From Balaenoptera acutorostrata (lineage: Eukaryota > Chordata > Mammalia > Artiodactyla > Balaenopteridae): DNA of 64,000 bases. Shown one piece after another: positions 1-11,708 of this stretch. The notes under the pieces were generated by a model. That model was not told the DNA's origin, did no database searches, and saw only the letters and a program-made list of their open reading frames with translations. The translations under genes and the position numbers were made by a program. The stretch covers positions 31,524,039 through 31,588,038 of the forward strand of contig NC_080067.1 in the NCBI RefSeq assembly GCF_949987535.1, written 5' to 3'. How positions within the stretch are numbered: position 1 is the stretch's first letter; every line of letters begins with the position of its first letter.

Positions 1-700
1 AGAAGCATACCATTACACAGCCACAAGTATGCCTAAAATGGAAAAGACCAAACAACCACACCAAATGTTGGAGAGGATTTGAAACAACCAGAATTCTCAT
101 ACTTTGTGATGGTGGGAAAATATAAATGACACAACCAGCTTGGAAAGCTGTTTGGCAATTGATTAAAAAGCTGAAGATAAACTTACCCTTTGACCCTGCA
201 ACTCCAATCCAAGAGAATTGAAAGCATATGTCCACAAACACCCTTTTATAAGAATGTTCAATCAAATTTATTCATAATAAGCAAAGTCAGCCAGATATCA
301 GCAACAGGAGAATGGATAAACAAACTGTGGTAGATTCATACAGTGAACATATTGTGTGTGTTCCTCACAATAAAAAGGAGCAAACCTCTGATACATCCAG
401 CAACATGGATGAATATCAGAATATTGTGCTGAGTGGAAAAAGCCAGAAACAAAAAATATTCTGTGTGTACAGTCCTAGAATAGGCAAAACTAACTTATAA
501 TGATACAAATCAGATCAGTATATTCCTTTAGCTTCAAGGGTGGTAGAAACTGACCAGGAAAGAGCACAAAGGAACTTTTTTGGTTTATGGAAATGTTCTG
601 TGTCTTGAGTGAGTGTGTCTACATTTGTCAAAGCAAATTGAAAAATTCACTTAATATTTGAATATATTACTCTATGTTTATAATAGCTTGACACTTTGAA
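1..700 (+). mobile_element. Ancient L1 3'-end remnant
   Basis: This resembles the end of L1 ORF2 and the 3'UTR of an old mammalian L1: a decayed form of the 'tttgaccc(a)gca-attcca' stretch near 190-215, the 'gaatggataaacaaactgtgg' stretch near 310, and 'gaatattgtgctgagtggaaaaagcc' near 418-445. Comparable stretches occur in the same order in the better preserved L1 copies of this window. No reading frame survives. The left boundary lies outside the window and the right boundary is uncertain, somewhere in 620-700. Subfamily not assigned (L1M-type by degree of decay). Confidence 0.6.
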
Positions 701-1714
701 AATTCAAAAGTATTCAGAGGACACTTCAATCATACAATTTTTAATACTTTATTTGAACAATCTAATACTATTCATTAGCTAGTTCAGGATATTTGATTTA
801 ACTCAGATTTTTAAGGTAATGTTTTACTAAGAAGTTTTGGGATGAAATTGTACTTTAACAAACTGAAAATTAGTAAAAACATCATTACTCTGATAATAGT
901 CCAAGACAGTACAATTCAATACATTCTAGACTGCTTCAGATGCCTGTGCAAATTTTTAAATAAGGAAACTGTATTGAAAGAAAAACATTAAATCACCTGG
1001 ATGCTGATATCTCATAGAGCATTTCCATCCTCTACTTCACCAGTTAGACAGCTATTTAACTATTAGCATCACTTATGATAAAGCTTGAGCTTTGGAAAAT
1101 GATAGACAACCATCTAACTAGCCGTTGAGCAAGATACCTAATTACTCTCAGCTTTTCTCTCACTTACTAAACAACATATAAAGCATCTAAAATAGAACCA
1201 GGCACATGATATAAACTTAATAAATGTCAGTTATATTCTTGCACATAAAGTACCTTCAAAAATGTGTTTTCCTCCTCCTCCTCCTCCTTTTCCTTTTTCT
1301 CTTTTTTCTACCTTTTCTTTTCCCCTTTCTTTTTCTCTCCTCATGTTCCTGCTTCTTCTTCCTCCTTTTTCCTGAACCTTTCACAATATAGTCCCATGAC
1401 AAGTAGGGAGAAAATAAGAGAAATGCTTATGTTTGAGGTTTTTAAAATCTGTCCTTTCTAGTTATCTTCAGATCTGTTACCTAATGTATTTAACAAATGT
1501 GAAAATAAAGGAAAGTATATTTCTGTTGCATAAATAAATTCTAAATTTTTGAGCTTAGAAATTTAAGACTAGAAGATTTTTCGTTGGATAGAGTGTGAGT
1601 CTTTTCTGTAAATATGCATGAATTCTAGGTATTAACTTGACTAGGAGAAGAACAAATAACAATCACTGAGCAGCTGTAAACACCGCTATTGGGAAATCTT
1701 GGCTGCCCCATCCC
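701..1714. other. No gene seen; pyrimidine-rich tract
   Basis: AT-rich intergenic sequence. A C/T-rich low-complexity tract runs from about 1268 to 1378; its apparent Ser/Phe-rich reading frame is an artefact of composition. Around 1190-1235 there is a weak resemblance to the 3' core of a MIR ('ccaggcacatgatataaacttaataaatgtcag'). Nothing else recognised. Confidence 0.5.
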
Positions 1715-1732
1715 ATAAAATCTAATCTGACA
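1715..1732 (+). repeat. Left TSD of L1 1733-6982
   Basis: ATAAAATCTAATCTGACA, matching 6983-7000 at 17 of 18 positions (one A/G difference). It sits directly before the truncated L1 start. Confidence 0.75.
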
Positions 1733-2556
1733 GGAGGAAATAGGCAGTCTACCTGAAAAAGAATCCAGAGTAATGATAGTAAAGATGATACAAAATCTTG
1801 GAAATAAAATGCAGAAAATACAAGAAACGTTCAACAAGGACCTAGAAGGACTAAAGAGCAAATAAACAATGATGAACAACACAATAAATGAAATCAAAAA
1901 TTCTCTAGAAGGAATCAATAACAGAATAACTGAGGCAGAAGAACATATAAGTGACCTGGAAGATAAAATGGTGGAAATAACTATCACAGAGAAGAAAAAG
2001 AAAAAGGAATGAAAAGACTTGAGAACGGTCTCAGACACTACTGGGACAACATTAAATGCACCAACATTTGAATTAAAGGGGTCCCAGAAGAAGAGAAAAA
2101 GAAAGGGACTGAGAAAATACTTGAAGAGATCACAGATGAAAACTTACCTAATATGGGAAAGGAAATAGTCAATCAAGCCCATGAAGTGCAGAGAGTCCCA
2201 TACAGGATAAATCCAAGGAGAAACGTGCCCAAGACACATATTAATCAACCTATCAAAAATTAAATATAAAGAAAAAATATTAAAAGTAGAAAGGGAAAAG
2301 CAACAAATAACATAAAAGGGAATCCCCATAAGGTTAACAGCTGATCTTTCAGCAGAAACTCTTCAAGCCAGAAGGGAGTGGCAGGAAATATTTAAAGTGA
2401 TGAAAGGGAAAAACCTACAACCAAGATTACTCTACCCAGCAAGGATTTCATTCAGATTTGATGGAGAAATTAAAACCTTTACAGACAAACAAAAGCTGAG
2501 AGAGTTCAGCACCACCAAACCAGCTTTACAACAAATGCTAAAGGAACTTCTCTAGG
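1733..2556 (+). pseudogene. L1 ORF1 remnant (truncated, frameshifted)
   Basis: Remnant of the L1 RNA-binding protein gene. Recognisable parts are the coiled-coil region ([15 protein letters not shown] near 1930-1985), the RRM start (IKGVPEEE-like near 2070) and the C-terminal domain ([16 protein letters not shown] near 2335-2385; [16 protein letters not shown] near 2434-2480), ending with TAG at about 2554. The N-terminus is missing because the insertion is 5' truncated. Internal stops (for example TAA near 1862) and frameshifts (near 2000 and 2220) make it non-coding. Confidence 0.8.
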
Positions 2557-2613
2557 CAGGGAACACAAGAGAAGGAAAAGACCTACAATAACAAACCCCA
2601 AACAATTAAGAAA

Positions 2614-5600
2614 ATGGTAATAGGAACATACATATTGATAATTACCTTAAATGTAAATGGATTAAATGCTCCAACCAAAAGACATAGACTGGCTGAATGG
2701 ATACAAAAACGAGACCCATATATATGCTGTCTACAAGAGACCCACTTCAGACCTAGGGACACATACAGACTGAAAGTGAGAGGCTGGAAAAAGATATTCC
2801 ATGCAAATGGAAATCAAAAGACAGCTGGAGTAGTATTCTCATATCAGACAAAAGAGACTTTAAAATAAAGACTATTACAAGAGACAAAAAAGGACACTAT
2901 ATAATGATCAAGGGATCAATCCAAAAAGAAGATATAACAATGGTAAATATTTATGCACCCAATATAGGAGCACCTCAATACATAAGGCAAATGTTAACAG
3001 CCATAAAATGAGAAATCGACAGTAACACAATAATACTAGGGGACATTAACACCTCACTTTCACCAACGGACAGAACATCCAAAATGAAAATAAATAAGGA
3101 AACACAAGCCTTAAATTACTCATTAAACAAGATGACTTAAATGATATTTATAGGACCGTCCATCCAAAAACAACAGAACACACTTTCTTCTCAAGTGCTC
3201 ATGAAACATTCTCCAGGATAGATCATATCTTGGGTCACAAATCAAGCCTTGGTAAATTTAAGAAAATTGAAATAACATCAAGTATCTTTTCTGACCACAA
3301 TGCTATGAGACTAGATATCAATTACAGGAAAAAAACTGTAAAAAATATAAACATGTGGAGGCTAAACAATACTAAATAACCAAGAAATCATTGAAGAAAT
3401 CAAAGAGGAAATCAAAAAATATCTAGAAACAAATGACAATGAAAACACAATGACCCAAAACCAATGGGATACAGCACAAGCAGTTCTAAGAGGGAAGTTT
3501 ATAGCAATACAATCCTACCTCAAGAAACATCTCAAATAAACAACCTAATCTTACACCTACAGCAATTAGAGAAAGAAGAACAAAAACACCCCAAATCTGG
3601 CAGAAAGAAAGAAATCGAAAAATCAGATCAGAAATAAATGAAAAAGAAATGAAGGAAACAAGAGCAAAGATCAAAAAAACTAGAAGTTGGTTCTTTGAGA
3701 AGATAAACAAAATTGATAAAGTGTTAGCCAGACTCATCAAGAAAAAAAGGGAGAAGACTCAAATCAACAGAATTAGAAATGAACAAGGAGAAGTAACACT
3801 GACACTGCAGAAATACAAAGGATCATGAGAGATTACTACAAGCAACTATATGCCAATAAAATGGACAATTTGGAAGAAATGGACAAATTCTTAGAAAAGC
3901 ACAACCTTCAGAGACTGAAACAGGAAGAAATAGAAAATATAAACAGACCAATCACAAGCACTAAAATTGAAACTGTGATTAAAAATCTTCCAACAAACAA
4001 AAGCCCAGGACCAGATGGCTTCACAGGTGAATTCTATCAAACATTTAGAGAAGAGTTAACAGCTATCCTTCTCAAACTCTTCCAAAATACAGCAGAGGGA
4101 AGAACACTCCCAAATTCATTCTACGAGGCCACCATCACGCTGATACCAAAACCAGACAAAGATGTCACAAAGAAAGAAAGCTACAGGCCAATATCACTGA
4201 TGAACATAGATGCAAAAATACTCAACAAAATACAAGCAAACAGAATCCCACAGCACATTAAAAGGATCATACACCATGATCAAGTGGGGTTTATCCCAGG
4301 AATGCAAGGGTTCTTCAATATATGCAAAACAAACAATGTGATACACCATATTAACAAACTGAAGGACAAAAACCATACGATTATCTCAGTAGATGCAGAA
4401 AAAGCTTTTGACAAAATTCAACACCCATTTTTGATAAAAAAAACCCTCCAGAAAGTAGGCAGAGGGAAGTTACCTCAACATAATAAAGGCCATATATGAC
4501 AAACCCATAGACAACATCGTTCTCGATGGTGAAAAATTGAAACCATTTCCACTAAGATCAGAAAAAAGATAAGGTTGCCCACTCTTACTACTATCATTCA
4601 ACATAGTTTTGGAGGTTTTAGCCATAGCAATCAGAGACGAAGAAGAAATAAAAGGAATCCAAATCAGAAATGAAGAATTAAAACTGTCACTGTTTGCAGA
4701 TGACATGATACTATACATAGAGAATCCTAAAGATGCTACCAGAAAACTACTAGAGCTAATCAATGAATTTGGTAAAGTAGCAGGATACAAAATTTATGCA
4801 CAGAAATTGCTTTCATTCCTATACACATATGATGAAAAATCTGAAAGAGAAATTAAGGAAACACTCCCATTTACCATTGCAAGAAAAAGAATAAAGTACC
4901 TAGGAATAAACCTACCTAAGGAGACAAAAGATCTGTATGCAGAAAACTATAAGACATTAATGAAAGAAATTAAAGATGGTACAAACAGATGGAGAGATAT
5001 ACCATGTTCTTGGATTGGAAGAATCAACATTGTGAAAATGACTATACTACCCAAAGCAATCTACAGATTCAATGCAATCCCTATCAAACTACCACTGGCA
5101 TTTTTCACAGAACTAGAAAAAAAAATTTCACAATTTGTATGGAAACACAAAAGACCCCAAATAGCCAAAGCAATCTTGAGAAAGAAAAACAGAGCTGGAA
5201 GAATCAGGCTCCCTGACTTCAGACTATACTACAAAGCTACAGTAATCAAGACAGTATGATACTGGCACAAAAACAGAAATATAGATCAATGGAACAGGAT
5301 AGAAAGTCCAGAGATAAACCCATGGACATATGGTCACCTTATCTTTGATAAAGGAGGAAAGAATATACAGTGGAGAAACGACAGCCTCTTCAATAAGTGG
5401 TGCTGGGAAAACTGGACAGCTACATGGAAAAGAATGAAATTAGAACACTCCCTAACACCATACACAAAAATAAACTCAGAATGTATTAATGACCTAAATG
5501 TAAGGCCAGACACTATAAAACTCTTAGAGGAAAATATAGGCAGAACATTCTATGACATAAATCACAGCAAAATCCTTTTTGACTTACCTGCAAGAAAAAT

Positions 5601-6406
5601 GGAAATAAAGACAAAAATAAACAAATTGGACCTAATGAAACTTCAAAGCTTTTGCACAGCAAAGGAAAACATAAACAAGATGAAAAGACAACCCTCAGAA
5701 TGGAGAAAATATTTGCAAACGAAGCAACTGACAAAGGACTAATCTCCAAAATATACAGGCAGCTCATGAACTGCAATCAAAAGAACAAAAAACCCAATCC
5801 AAAAATGAGCAGAAGACCTAAACAGACATTTCTCCAAAGAAGATATACAGATTGTCAACAAACACATTAAAGGATGCTCAACAGCACTAATCATTAGAGA
5901 AATGCAAATCAAAACTACAATGAGGTATCACCTCACACCAGTCAGAATGGCCATCATCAAAAAATCTACAAACAATAAATGCTGGAGAGGGTGTGGAGAA
6001 AAGGGAACCCTCTTGCACTGTTGGTAGGAATGTTACAGCCTCTATGGATAATAGTATGGAGGTTCCTTAAAAACCAAAAATAGGACTACCATATGACCCA
6101 GCAATCCCACTACTGGGCATATACCCTGAGAAAACCATTATTCAAGAAGAGACATGTACCACAATTGTCATGGCAGCACTATTTACAATAGCCAGTACAT
6201 GGAAGCAACCTAAGTGTCCATGGACAGATGAATGGATAAAGAAGATGTGGCCCATATATACAATGGTATATCACTCAGACATAAAAAGAAATGAAACTGA
6301 GTCATTTGTATTGAGGTGGATGGACTTAGAGTCTGTCATACAGAGTGAGGTAAGTCAGAAAGAGAAAAACAAATACCGTATGCTAACACATATATATGGA
6401 ATCTAA
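2614..6406 (+). pseudogene. L1 ORF2 remnant (multiple stops and frameshifts)
   Basis: Remnant of the L1 endonuclease/reverse transcriptase gene. The start is placed at ATG 2614 by comparison with the intact copy. The endonuclease N-terminus ([19 protein letters not shown], then CCLQETHF with the catalytic Glu) is open for 84 codons and then frameshifted. Two longer open pieces remain in the RT region: 3825-4499, containing [15 protein letters not shown], and 4609-5259, containing [11 protein letters not shown]. The C-terminal cysteine/histidine region near 5985-6030 is broken by a TAG and small deletions. It cannot encode a working protein. Confidence 0.85.
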
Positions 6407-6779
6407 AAAAAATGGTTCTGAAGAATCTAGTGGCAGGACAGGAATAAATGCGCAGTCATAGAGAATGGACTTGAGGACACGGGGAGGGGAAGGGTAAGCT
6501 GGGATGAAGTGAGAGACTGGCACTGACATATATACACTACCAAATGTAAAATAGATAGCTAGTGGGAAGCAGCTGCATAGCACAGGGAGATCAGCTCAGT
6601 GCTTTGTGAGCACCTAGAGGGGTGGGATAGGGAGGGTGGGAGTGAGACGCAAGAGGGAGGAGATATGGGGATATATGTATACATATAGCGATTCACTTTG
6701 TTGTACAGCAGGAACTAATACATCATTGTAAAGCAATTATACTCCAATAAAGATGTAAAAAAAAAAAGAAATAAAAAGA

Positions 6780-6973
6780 ACCCCAAACAATTATGGTTTA
6801 GTAACTGTAGGACATTGCCCAGTTTTGAATCTCTTAGCAAATTCATTTCAGCTCCTTTGGAACAACTTACAGTATAAATCTGCATTCCTTGCCTCCTCCT
6901 TGGAACCACTCTTGCCATCATTTTGTTTCCCTCATTAATAAGTTGAGGAAAATTTTTGACACATGTTCATTCT
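6780..6973 (+). other. Candidate 3'-transduced segment
   Basis: Non-L1 sequence of about 194 nt between two A-rich tracts (6757-6779 and 6974-6982) and inside the TSD pair of the L1 at 1733-6982. L1 transcripts that read past their own weak poly(A) signal are known to carry downstream flank to new sites. No canonical AATAAA is seen just before the second A run, which weakens the reading slightly. The segment should occur at the progenitor locus. Confidence 0.6.
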
Positions 6974-6982
6974 AAAAAAAAA

Positions 6983-7000
6983 ATAAAATCTAATCTGGCA
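6983..7000 (+). repeat. Right TSD of L1 1733-6982
   Basis: ATAAAATCTAATCTGGCA directly after a second A run. Its distance from the L1 poly(A) tail is what reveals the intervening 3' transduction. Confidence 0.75.
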
Positions 7001-7260
7001 GATACATGTTCTCATTTCTCCAGAGCAAAATTGAGTCCTTGAGTACATTCCCATGACAACTTTCTTCTTTTTTCAGTGTTCTTTCAAGCTGTTTGGTCTG
7101 AAGAAGATTATAAGTGAGACCTAATCAATTTTATATGTTTTTGTACATACCTTAGTTTGAGGGTTTTGGGTTTTTTTTGTTTTTTTTTTTGATGTTGCCT
7201 CCTGGTGGAAGCCACATTAGATTTGGGGGAGGAATTTGGCAGAAGAGATGCTATCTTTTT

Positions 7261-7383
7261 TTGTTGTTGTTGTTGGCCACGCTGTGTGGCATGTGGGATC
7301 TTAGTTCCCTGAGCAGGGATCAAACCTGTGCCCCCTCCACTGGGAGTGTGGAGTCTTAACCACTGGACCACCAGGGAAGTCCA
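7261..7383 (-). mobile_element. Short tRNA-derived SINE
   Basis: On the minus strand the element begins GGACTTCCCTGGTGGTCCAG, carries a tRNA-like A box and a degenerate B box (about GGTTTGATCCC), and ends with a (CAA)n/A-rich tail at 7261-7275. The TSD AGATGCTATCTTTTT is perfect at 7246-7260 and 7384-7398. It is much shorter (about 120 bp) than the CHR SINEs elsewhere in the window, so it is either a short tRNA-Glu SINE family or a 3'-deleted CHR element. Confidence 0.85.
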
Positions 7384-7398
7384 AGATGCTATCTTTTT

Positions 7399-10300
7399 AT
7401 CATTCTATTAATCTTGTACATGATGTTGAATTTTCTTATCATTGGAGTTGTTAACTTTGACTACTTAATTAAAGGGGATCCTGCCAGGTTTGTTTGTTTG
7501 TTTTTCTCACTATATGGTGGCTCTTTTATCCTTTATCACTAATAAGTATTTTGTGAGGAAATACTTTGAGATGTAAATATTCTATTCCTCATCAAACTTT
7601 CACCTATAGTTTTCACATCCTTTGATATTTCTTGGCTGAATTAATTATTACTAGGATTGCTGTTTGTTGCTTTTTTCTACTTTTGTTGTGTTTTTTTCCC
7701 TACATTTATTAGTTGACGTTATATGAAGGAAAACCTTTCCCTTCTTCTTTATTTATTTATATTTAGTATGGAGCCATGGATTCTTATTTTGTTCCATTGA
7801 TTATAATCCATTATTATAAGTCTTGTCCCAAAATTGTCCTAAACTTGGTCAGCAGTAACCTTTTGAAGCTGACTCCTATGTCATTTTGACATACCCCCAT
7901 CATTCTTTGAGAATTCCTTACTTTCTGGTACAAAATAATGTTGTTCCAGGTTCATTGTGTGCTTTCCCTTCTCCAGTCCCAGAAACAGCCATTTATTTCC
8001 TCAAGGAGTTCCAGTTTCTTTAGTGAATAATATTTGATAGAAATCAACATCTGGGTGATAGCTATGCCCATTATTATTGGGGTGTTTTTATTCATAGAGC
8101 TGGGGAACATGCACTGTTTATACACATGCATTTATAACCATATTCATTGCCACATTGAAAACCATCACATCTACCATTTGAAGCCCAAGCCACAGTTTTA
8201 TATAATGTTCTCATTTTCTATATTTGCATCTCCTGTCTCTGACATGGCTCTTATTAACCTTAATTTATTTTTGGTTCAATTCCCCCATGCACAACAAATG
8301 TCCCAGTGTTACCACTGCCCTTCGTCCCCAACACCTCTCCTCCCTCCCTCAGATTCTGACACCTCACGCTGAGTCCCTGCAACCACCACTGCCCTCCTCT
8401 CCGATGCCCTTCTTGCCCCGCTGCTCGACTCCAATATCCTGCACAGGCCGAGGCCACCAGCACCACCAGCATCCTTCTCCCACTGCTCAGGCTCTACCAT
8501 CCTGCTCTAATAAGTGGACACCCTCATTCAAAAGCCAAATTTAAGCACTTATGTTAGTCCTGGTCCCCCAAGAAGCAGACATCAAGATTGGAGTAATGTA
8601 GAAGGATTTAAGTCAAGGACACGTCTGTATGAAAGAAAATAGGGAGGTAGCCAGACAACTGTGGGAGAGCCCTCAGGGTGCAAACAAGTCTGACTCCAAG
8701 TGTAAAGAAAAAGTTGAGAAAGGCTGGATGGCAGTGTCTAAGGGAATTTTGACAAACTCCTCAAGGGGTCCTCCACCCAAAGCAGATTATCAGAGGAGTC
8801 CTGTGTCTCCCAGTTATCTTTCTGCTTCAGTATCCATCTCTGCCATGCTCCATCATTGAGCGCAAAGAGCCTGTCGGGAGTGTGGGATGAGCACAAAGCA
8901 AGGGATGGATTTCAGAGCCTAACAGCTGGGAGCCCTCAGCAACCATACGCCCTGTGGTTAGAGAAGCATGATCTACATTCTCTTGTAGAACATTTAGATC
9001 ATTTTTCCCTTTAAAACATTTTTCCCTTCAGAGCCGCAACAAAGCAAACTCTTTCTTATCTATTGAGTTTATCAATAAGAAGACATTCTTTACCAAACCA
9101 TTGGGCCTTTATTTTTTCTTCACAACTCAGAAATAAAGACAGCACCACATAGTCAAACACTTTTAATATAAAGAAGATGTTTGCAAGTGTGTCCTTTAGG
9201 AACTTTCTGAAGAAGAGTTCTTATTGCATAAGTAGTTTTTAGTTATCAAATCACTGGACCTCGTGGCTGGTATTAAGAGGCAATGCTGAACATATTGAAT
9301 GAACACTTTTTTGGCAAGTATATTCCTTAACGATGGTGCCAGGAGGCTGGCAAAGATGATGGGGAGTGTGGGAAGTCTGGTGGTTGGAGGGGTGGGTGGG
9401 GGGAAGTGGGGGCTGGGTGGGGGGATGCTCTGGGGTAGGAGAAAAATAGCATTTCAGAACTTTGATTTCTTTATTGAGTATGTTGTATTTTTCTTAATGT
9501 TGTGTCAAACTTTCTCAAATAAACAAATACAAAGAGTAGGCAGAGTATTTACATTTTGGAAAATGTAAGCTAAACAGGAGGGTGTCATAGCAATAAAGAA
9601 CAGTTTTATATTACACAGTTTTATTGAACAGTTATAGACATAACTGAGCCTCAGAACTACAACTTAGCATTTCCTGCTTTCCTGAAAATTACTTCTGCAT
9701 TTAATCCTCACATTTTAACAACAATTTGGGTGGAGGCCATATGTTCAAACTTCATAAGCTCAGCTTAAATTTGGCATAATTCTGAAAAGCCCTGTTGTCC
9801 CCAAATACATAAAAATGTTATACAGGAAAGATAGCAAGGAAGTGTAGATAAAGATATAAAACTAGGCACCTAGAGCAAATAGAAAAAGATATAAAATATT
9901 AGACACTTGTAATGATTTTTCTGATGAAAATTTTAAAATCTAATTTCCACAAACATCCCTGAAATTTAGAATGTGCCTTAGAAAGTAGGAGAAATTCACA
10001 GGAGGAAAAAATTTGAGAAGAAAACCCAAGACCAAAGCACATTGGTATGACAAAGAAGAAAACTATTTTTTAAAAAATATTTATCATTTACAATCATTCA
10101 ACATTTTATACAGATATATGGAATGCCTACTGTGTGGTAGATATTGTCTTTCCATGCTCAAAATGTTGTTCAAATTGGAATTCTCCAGTCACATATATTT
10201 ACTGAGCACTTAAAATTGGGCTAGTTCAAACTGAGGACATGTTTTAAGTGCGAAATACACACCAGATCTCTGAGACTTAGGATGAAAAAAATAAAAGCAA

Positions 10301-10589
10301 AATATCTCATTAGTAATTTTATACTGATTCTTTGTCAAAATTATATTATTTGGATATATTTAATTAAATAAAATATTTTATTAACATTAATTTAACCCAC
10401 TTCTTCATACTTCTCTAATGTGGATACTAGATCATTTTAATTACATATGTAAATCCCATTATATTTCTATTGGAAAAAAATGTGATACCTAGTATTTTAG
10501 TAGATATTCACAATGTTCACTAAACAAATCTATCTTTCCATCCTTTGTGGTGCCTGGTAGGATGGTACTACCTCACACCTCTTGAAGTT
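7399..10589. other. No gene seen; contains a G-rich tract
   Basis: No coding sequence supported. There is a C-rich stretch around 8320-8480 and a strongly G-rich stretch at 9362-9435 (listed separately). Overlapping open frames on both strands at 8224-8544 follow the GC-rich composition and match no protein I recognise. No confident repeat boundary found. Confidence 0.5.
9362..9435 (+). other. G-rich tract with quadruplex potential
   Basis: At least six runs of three or more G on the plus strand within about 75 nt, including GGGGTGGGTGGGGGG and GGGGGCTGGGTGGGGGG, with short loops. This fits the general G3N1-7 pattern several times over. It lies in unique-looking sequence, not in a recognised repeat. 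Confidence 0.65.
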
Positions 10590-10604
10590 AAGAGTGGCCA
10601 AGAG

Positions 10605-10940
10605 GGCTTCCCTGGTGGCGCAGTGGTTGAGAATATGCCTGCCAATGCAGGGGACATGGGTTCGAGCCCTGGTCTGGGAAGATCCCACATGCCGCGGAGC
10701 AACTGGGCCAGTGAGCCACAACTACTGAGCCTGCACGTCTGGAGCCTGTGCTCCGCAACAAGAGAGACCACGATAGTGAGAGGCCTGCGCACGGCGATGA
10801 AGAGTGGCCCCCGCTTGCCGCAACTAGAGAAAGCCCTCGCATGGAAACGAAGACCCAACACAGCCAAAAATAAATTAATTAATTAATTAATTTAAAAAAA
10901 AATAGATGAAAGTCAAAGTCTTATTAAAAAAAAAAAAAAA
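10605..10940 (+). mobile_element. CHR-type SINE with internal deletion and odd 3' tail
   Basis: It starts GGCTTCCCTGGTGGCGCAGTGG (A-box region), has the B box GGTTCGAGCCC, and continues through the CHR body to ACACAGCC and an AATT-rich tail. A perfect 15-bp TSD, AAGAGTGGCCAAGAG, lies at 10590-10604 and 10941-10955. Compared with the copy at 29763 it lacks about 37 nt in the middle. The tail contains a 23-nt non-repetitive segment (10903-10925) between two A runs, as if the transcript carried a short piece of 3' flank. Transcription would be by RNA polymerase III from the internal boxes, with mobilisation by L1 in trans. Confidence 0.93.
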
Positions 10941-10955
10941 AAGAGTGGCCAAGAG

Positions 10956-11690
10956 AGGTTTCCTTTGACTGAAAAATTATGAGGGGAAGAAAGTGTCACT
11001 TCCCAGAAGAGATGTTAAGAGTCAGTATGTATTTCACTTTACAGCTGCTGTTACTACAGAAACAGATGTTGTAAAGAGCCTTCCGTCTTCCTGGCTGCCC
11101 CACTGCAGGCATGTAGTGTGACATAGAAACTGTTAATGCTTTTTTAAGCCATTAAGTTTGGAGTTGTAGCATAACTTGGAGTCTAGTATTTCCCAATCGT
11201 CAGCATACATCAGAAACACCAGGAGGTTTGTTAAAACACAGACCACATGTCTGACAATTTCCCAGAGGATGCTGATGCTGCTGGTCTGGAGATGACATTT
11301 TTGAAAACCACTGGCCTAGGCAATCCTGACAGGTAGGTGTTATGAATAGAAAATTTAAAAAAGGAAGAAAAGAGTGCTATGAAACTTGGGGTTGACCAAC
11401 AGTTTAAACAACCCCTATAGAATTGTTGATAATGATTCCAATATTACTGCTTATCAAAATATACTAATGAGATGAATGTCAGTACATCTATGTTATGAGA
11501 AGTTAAGATTATGGATTAAACAGGTTTTTAAAAAAAATTAAAATATGCTTTTACTTACTCTATTTTATCTCAGGTATTGTCCACATCAATACAAATGACA
11601 TTTTCTACTGATCACTTTCCTTTGCCTACCCATTAGAAAATACAGGGGATAAGTTGTATTCCAGTCACACAATTTATAACTTGGTTTCTA
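10956..11690. other. No gene seen; contains one MER5-like element
   Basis: Apart from the MER5-like remnant at 11184-11314 I see no supported feature here. Confidence 0.5.
11184..11314 (+). mobile_element. MER5-like nonautonomous DNA transposon remnant
   Basis: The ends resemble hAT-type MER5 termini: 'tatttcccaatcgtcagcatacatcagaaacacc' at the left and 'gatgctgatgctgctggtctgg ... gaaaaccactgg' at the right. The middle is shorter than the family norm. Assigned from memory of the consensus; boundaries approximate. Confidence 0.6.
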
Positions 11691-11708
11691 AAAAGAAGTC
11701 TTGTTAGA

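Larger units (their letters stand above)
1733..6982 (+). mobile_element. 5'-truncated decayed L1 with candidate 3' transduction
   Basis: A sense L1 that begins inside ORF1 at the codons equivalent to EEIGxLPEKE of the intact copy. It runs through degenerate ORF1 (to about 2556) and ORF2 (2614-6406) into a 3'UTR and an A-rich tail near 6757-6779. A near-perfect repeat, ATAAAATCTAATCTGRCA, flanks the unit at 1715-1732 and 6983-7000 and is read as the TSD. Because the right TSD lies about 200 bp beyond the first A-tail and follows a second A run (6974-6982), the stretch 6780-6973 is best explained as 3'-transduced flank from the source locus. The 3'UTR is of the same type as in the copies at 15737 and 31824. 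Confidence 0.85.

Noticed and set aside
1264..1461. Ser/Phe-rich frame
   Set aside because: Translation of a pyrimidine-rich low-complexity tract.
2594..6796. Shared AACCCCAAACAATTA at 2594-2608 and 6780-6795 as a possible TSD or rearrangement marker
   Set aside because: The first occurrence is ordinary L1 inter-ORF sequence present in other copies, and the better TSD pair is at 1715/6983. The match is taken as coincidence.
8224..8544. Pro/Ser-rich open frame near a C-rich patch
   Set aside because: Open on both strands because of composition; no domain, promoter or splice support.
10545..10886. Open frames over CHR SINEs (also at 53284-53543, 57428-57889, 58742-59112)
   Set aside because: They are translations of the SINE body and recur with each copy in both orientations; not genes.
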